From Microbacterium ginsengisoli (GTDB lineage Bacteria; Actinomycetota; Actinomycetes; Actinomycetales; Microbacteriaceae), in assembly GCF_000956535.1 (NCBI RefSeq), contig NZ_JYIY01000057.1, positions 1-34,711 of the forward strand: a stretch of 34,711 nt of DNA, in the 5' to 3' direction. This document shows, one piece after another, positions 32,729-34,711 of the stretch (the stretch's first letter is position 1; every line of letters starts with the position of its first letter). The notes below the pieces were generated by a model. That model saw only the letters and a program-made list of their open reading frames with translations, ran no database searches and had not been told where the DNA came from. The position numbers were made by a program, and so were the translations under genes.

Positions 32729-34066
32729 TCAGGCGCGGGAGCGCTTCACCTCGTCGTAGGCCGCCAGGGCGGCGCGCCGCGTGTCGCCGAGGTCGACGAG
32801 CGGCGGCACGTCGGCCCAATCGGGCGCCCAGCGGTCGATGTAGCGGTGCTGCGGGTCGAACTTCTGCGCCTGGGTCTCGGGGTTGAAGATGCGGAAGTAG
32901 GGTGCCGCGTCGGCACCGGAGCCCGCGACCCACTGCCAGTTGAACGGGTTCGCCGCCTCGTCGGCGTCGACGAGGGTGTCCCAGAACCACTCCTCGCCGC
33001 GCCGCCAGTCGATGAGCAGGTTCTTGATGAGGAATGATGCCGCGACCATCCGCACCCGGTTGTGCATGACCCCGGTGTGCCACAGCTCCCGCATGCCGGC
33101 ATCGACCAGGGCGATGCCGGTGCGGCCGTGCTGCCAGGCGTGCAGCGCCGCCGGATGCGGTCGCGGCCACGGGAAGGCATCGAACTCGCGCCGCAGGTTC
33201 TCGGTGTGCAGGTCGGGGGCGTGGAAGAGGGTGTGCCAGGCGAACTCGCGCCAGCCGATCTCCGAGAGGAACCGCTCGGTGTCCTTCCCGGATGCCGCGG
33301 CCGCATGCCACACCTGGTGCGGGCTCAGCTCACCCCACCGCATCCGCGGCGACAGCCCCGAGGTGACGCCGGCGGCCGGCTCGTCGCGCGCACGGTCGTA
33401 GTCGTCCACGTCGTCGGCGAGGAACGCGTCGAGGCGCCGGTGCGCGGCGATCTCGCCCGGCTCCCACGTCTCCCGCAGCCCGCCCGCCCAGTCGGGGTTC
33501 GTCGGCAGCAGCGCCCAGTCGTCGAGCGCGTCGCTTCGGGGGAGCGTCTGCGGCGCGACGATCTCGCGGGGCTCGGGCAGCGGCGCGCGCGGCGCCGGCA
33601 AGTGCAGGCAGGCGCGCCAGAACGGCGTGAAGACGGCGTAGTGCCCGCCCGACCCGGTGCGCACCGTCCACGGCTCGAACAGCAGCGATGCGGCGAACGA
33701 GGCGACCTCGACACCGTCGTCCCGCAGCCGTGCCTTCAGGGCGGTGTCCATCTCGCGCGCAGGTCCGCCGTAGCGGCGGTTCCAGAAGACGGCGGATGCC
33801 GCGGCATCCTGCACGACCTGCGGCACCACCTCGCGAGCGCGGCCCCGGCGCAGTACGAGGGCGCCGCCGCGCTCGCGCAGGCGCTCTCCGAGGTCGGCGA
33901 GCGAGTGGTGCAGCCACCAGCGGGCCGCGCCGCCGAGGGGCCGCACCTTCTCCGATGTGTCGAGCACGTAGAGGCCGATCACCGGTTCTCCGCGGTCGAC
34001 GGCCGCGCGCAGGGCGGGGTTGTCGGCGAGGCGCAGGTCGTCGCGGAACCAGACGATCGAGGTCAT
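32729..34066 (-). CDS. phr: Deoxyribodipyrimidine photolyase
   Basis: 445 aa cryptochrome/photolyase family protein. The N-terminal antenna domain opens IVWFRDDLRLADNPAL. The FAD-binding C-terminal half shows GLSPRMRWGELSP (237-249), WREFAWH (272-278), TGIALVDAGMRELWHTG, HNRVRM (335-340) and DADEAANPFNWQW (367-379), the signature of class I CPD photolyases. It uses blue light to split cyclobutane pyrimidine dimers. The nature of the antenna cofactor is not clear from sequence. Start ATG supported by TACGGT ending 6 bases upstream. The downstream LLM oxidoreductase gene begins 52 bases after the stop. Confidence 0.94.
   Translation of the reverse strand: MTSIVWFRDDLRLADNPALRAAVDRGEPVIGLYVLDTSEKVRPLGGAARWWLHHSLADLGERLRERGGALVLRRGRAREVVPQVVQDAAASAVFWNRRYGGPAREMDTALKARLRDDGVEVASFAASLLFEPWTVRTGSGGHYAVFTPFWRACLHLPAPRAPLPEPREIVAPQTLPRSDALDDWALLPTNPDWAGGLRETWEPGEIAAHRRLDAFLADDVDDYDRARDEPAAGVTSGLSPRMRWGELSPHQVWHAAAASGKDTERFLSEIGWREFAWHTLFHAPDLHTENLRREFDAFPWPRPHPAALHAWQHGRTGIALVDAGMRELWHTGVMHNRVRMVAASFLIKNLLIDWRRGEEWFWDTLVDADEAANPFNWQWVAGSGADAAPYFRIFNPETQAQKFDPQHRYIDRWAPDWADVPPLVDLGDTRRAALAAYDEVKRSRA
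33794..33809. repeat. Perfect 16-bp palindrome GGATGCCGCGGCATCC
   Basis: Second full palindromic copy of the frequent GGATGCC/GGCATCC word, inside phr. On the coding strand it gives Asp-Ala-Ala-Ala-Ser. Confidence 0.8.
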
Positions 34067-34072
34067 GCCATG

Positions 34073-34078
34073 ACCGTA
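34073..34078 (-). promoter_or_regulatory. -10 element, leaderless start of phr
   Basis: TACGGT on the minus strand, then 6 bases and ATG. Directly upstream, at 34079-34095, CGGCCG repeats as a 6-bp stem with a 5-base loop. That stem could be a regulator site or the end signal of the gene to the right. Confidence 0.45.
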
Positions 34079-34139
34079 CGGCCGAGATGCGGCCGCTGCC
34101 GAGGGTTGACACCGACAGTGGATGCCTGCCGCCGCTCGC

Positions 34140-34711
34140 TCACGTGAACTGATCGATGTTCAGCACGAGGGGGCGCGAGAGCCGGCCGTCGACGGTCGCG
34201 ATGACGGTGATGGTCGCCAGGCGGAGCGCGATCGGGTCGAGTCCGTCGACGGAGACGTAGACCGTGCTGCCGAGTCGTAACACCTCGGTGCCGGTGCGAT
34301 CGAGAGCGGTGACCGACACCGTCGCTCCCGGCGGCACGTCGACGGCGAAGAAGAGGCTGTCGGTTGTGGCGCCGTGGACCCACAGCCCGCCGCGGAACTG
34401 CGGTGTGGCGGGAACGGTCGGTGTCGACCCGTCGACTCCTGACGGCACCGTGGGAGTCGGAGTCGGAGTCGGAGTCGGAGTGGGGGTCGGAGTGGGAGTC
34501 GGGGTCGGAGTGGGAGTCGGCGTCGGCGTCGGCGTTGGGGTCGGGGTCGGCGTGGGGCTCGCCGTCTGCGCCGGCATCGGTGTCGGGCTCGCGTCTCGGA
34601 TCGGGCTCGCCGAGGGCTCCGCCTCCGGTTCGGGCGACGGGTCAGCCGCGCGCGAAGGGGTGGTCTGGCCGCGGTCCGCCGGGCTCGGCGACGGTATGGC
34701 GGGGGTGGAAG
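34140..34711 (-). CDS. C-terminal part of a protein with a long Pro-Thr linker (partial at right edge)
   Basis: The frame has no stop from 34140 to the window edge, so at least 190 residues are visible and the true start lies outside. From the N-terminal side there is a Pro/Ser/Glu/Asp-rich stretch, then about 18 Pro-Thr pairs. A roughly 85-residue domain of alternating hydrophobic residues follows (WVHGATTDSLFFAVDVPPG, then VTALDRTGTEVLRLG), suggesting a beta-sandwich. Pro-Thr linkers usually separate an anchored or catalytic domain from an outer one in secreted or wall-spanning actinobacterial proteins. No family is recognised. An ATG at 34577 is in frame but would start inside the linker and is not favoured. 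Confidence 0.7.
   Translation of the reverse strand, partial: STPAIPSPSPADRGQTTPSRAADPSPEPEAEPSASPIRDASPTPMPAQTASPTPTPTPTPTPTPTPTPTPTPTPTPTPTPTPTPTPTVPSGVDGSTPTVPATPQFRGGLWVHGATTDSLFFAVDVPPGATVSVTALDRTGTEVLRLGSTVYVSVDGLDPIALRLATITVIATVDGRLSRPLVLNIDQFT
34449..34556. repeat. Imperfect hexanucleotide tandem repeat encoding Pro-Thr
   Basis: About 18 copies of a GGAGTC-like 6-base unit with variants such as GGCGTC and GGGGTC. It stays in frame, so gain or loss of units changes linker length without frameshift. Confidence 0.85.

Noticed and set aside
34106..34111. Consensus TTGACA on the plus strand
   Set aside because: No rightward gene follows it and no -10 at proper spacing was found; probably chance.
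34449..34556. Tandem repeat as a CRISPR array
   Set aside because: The units are 6 bases without spacers and encode Pro-Thr in frame.

Overview
This is chromosomal DNA from a high-GC actinobacterium. It most resembles Microbacteriaceae and probably Microbacterium. That placement is inferred from about 70% GC, frequent GTG starts, leaderless promoters, an F420-type luciferase-like oxidoreductase and the very frequent GGATGCC/GGCATCC word. Genes are tightly packed, with many 4-base ATGA or GTGA overlaps. No rRNA, tRNA, insertion sequence, phage gene or CRISPR array was seen, and no gap without a gene exceeds 300 bases.

Left part (1-6.5 kb). A membrane molybdopterin oxidoreductase with an internal twin-arginine segment (minus strand) is divergent from a three-gene operon: circularly permuted ATP-grasp ligase, alpha-E protein and transglutaminase-like protein. 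This conserved trio is a predicted peptide-ligase/peptidase system with no settled function, and it is the best candidate in the window for undescribed biology.

Rhamnose region (5.25-18.3 kb). An almost complete L-rhamnose utilisation cluster runs leftward: a CUT2-type ABC importer (rhaT, rhaP, rhaQ, rhaS), mutarotase rhaM, isomerase rhaI, a DeoR-family regulator, the bifunctional aldolase/lactaldehyde dehydrogenase rhaEW, kinase rhaB and an FMN-dependent lactate oxidising enzyme lldD. A LacI-family regulator is transcribed divergently. Two matching LacI-type operators lie between it and rhaT, and a good sigma70-like promoter faces rhaT. Together the genes would take external rhamnose to dihydroxyacetone phosphate and pyruvate.

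Efflux region (18.3-21.9 kb). A MarR regulator, with palindromes upstream of its start, is coupled to one MFS exporter and sits just downstream of a 14-helix DHA2-type MFS exporter.

Right part (21.9-34.7 kb). This holds housekeeping and accessory genes: a lysophospholipase-like hydrolase; a lipoate-protein ligase homologue overlapping an orphan beta-class DNA methyltransferase; an F420-type oxidoreductase; a leftward pgm-galE-hydrolase group divergent from pheA; an MHS-type transporter whose end overlaps pheA; an FMN luciferase-like oxidoreductase behind a photolyase; and the C-terminal part of a protein with a long Pro-Thr repeat that runs off the right edge. Most first genes of transcription units have a TANNNT-like hexamer ending 6-8 bases before the start codon, so leaderless mRNA is probably common here. 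The rhamnose genes mostly have Shine-Dalgarno sequences instead.
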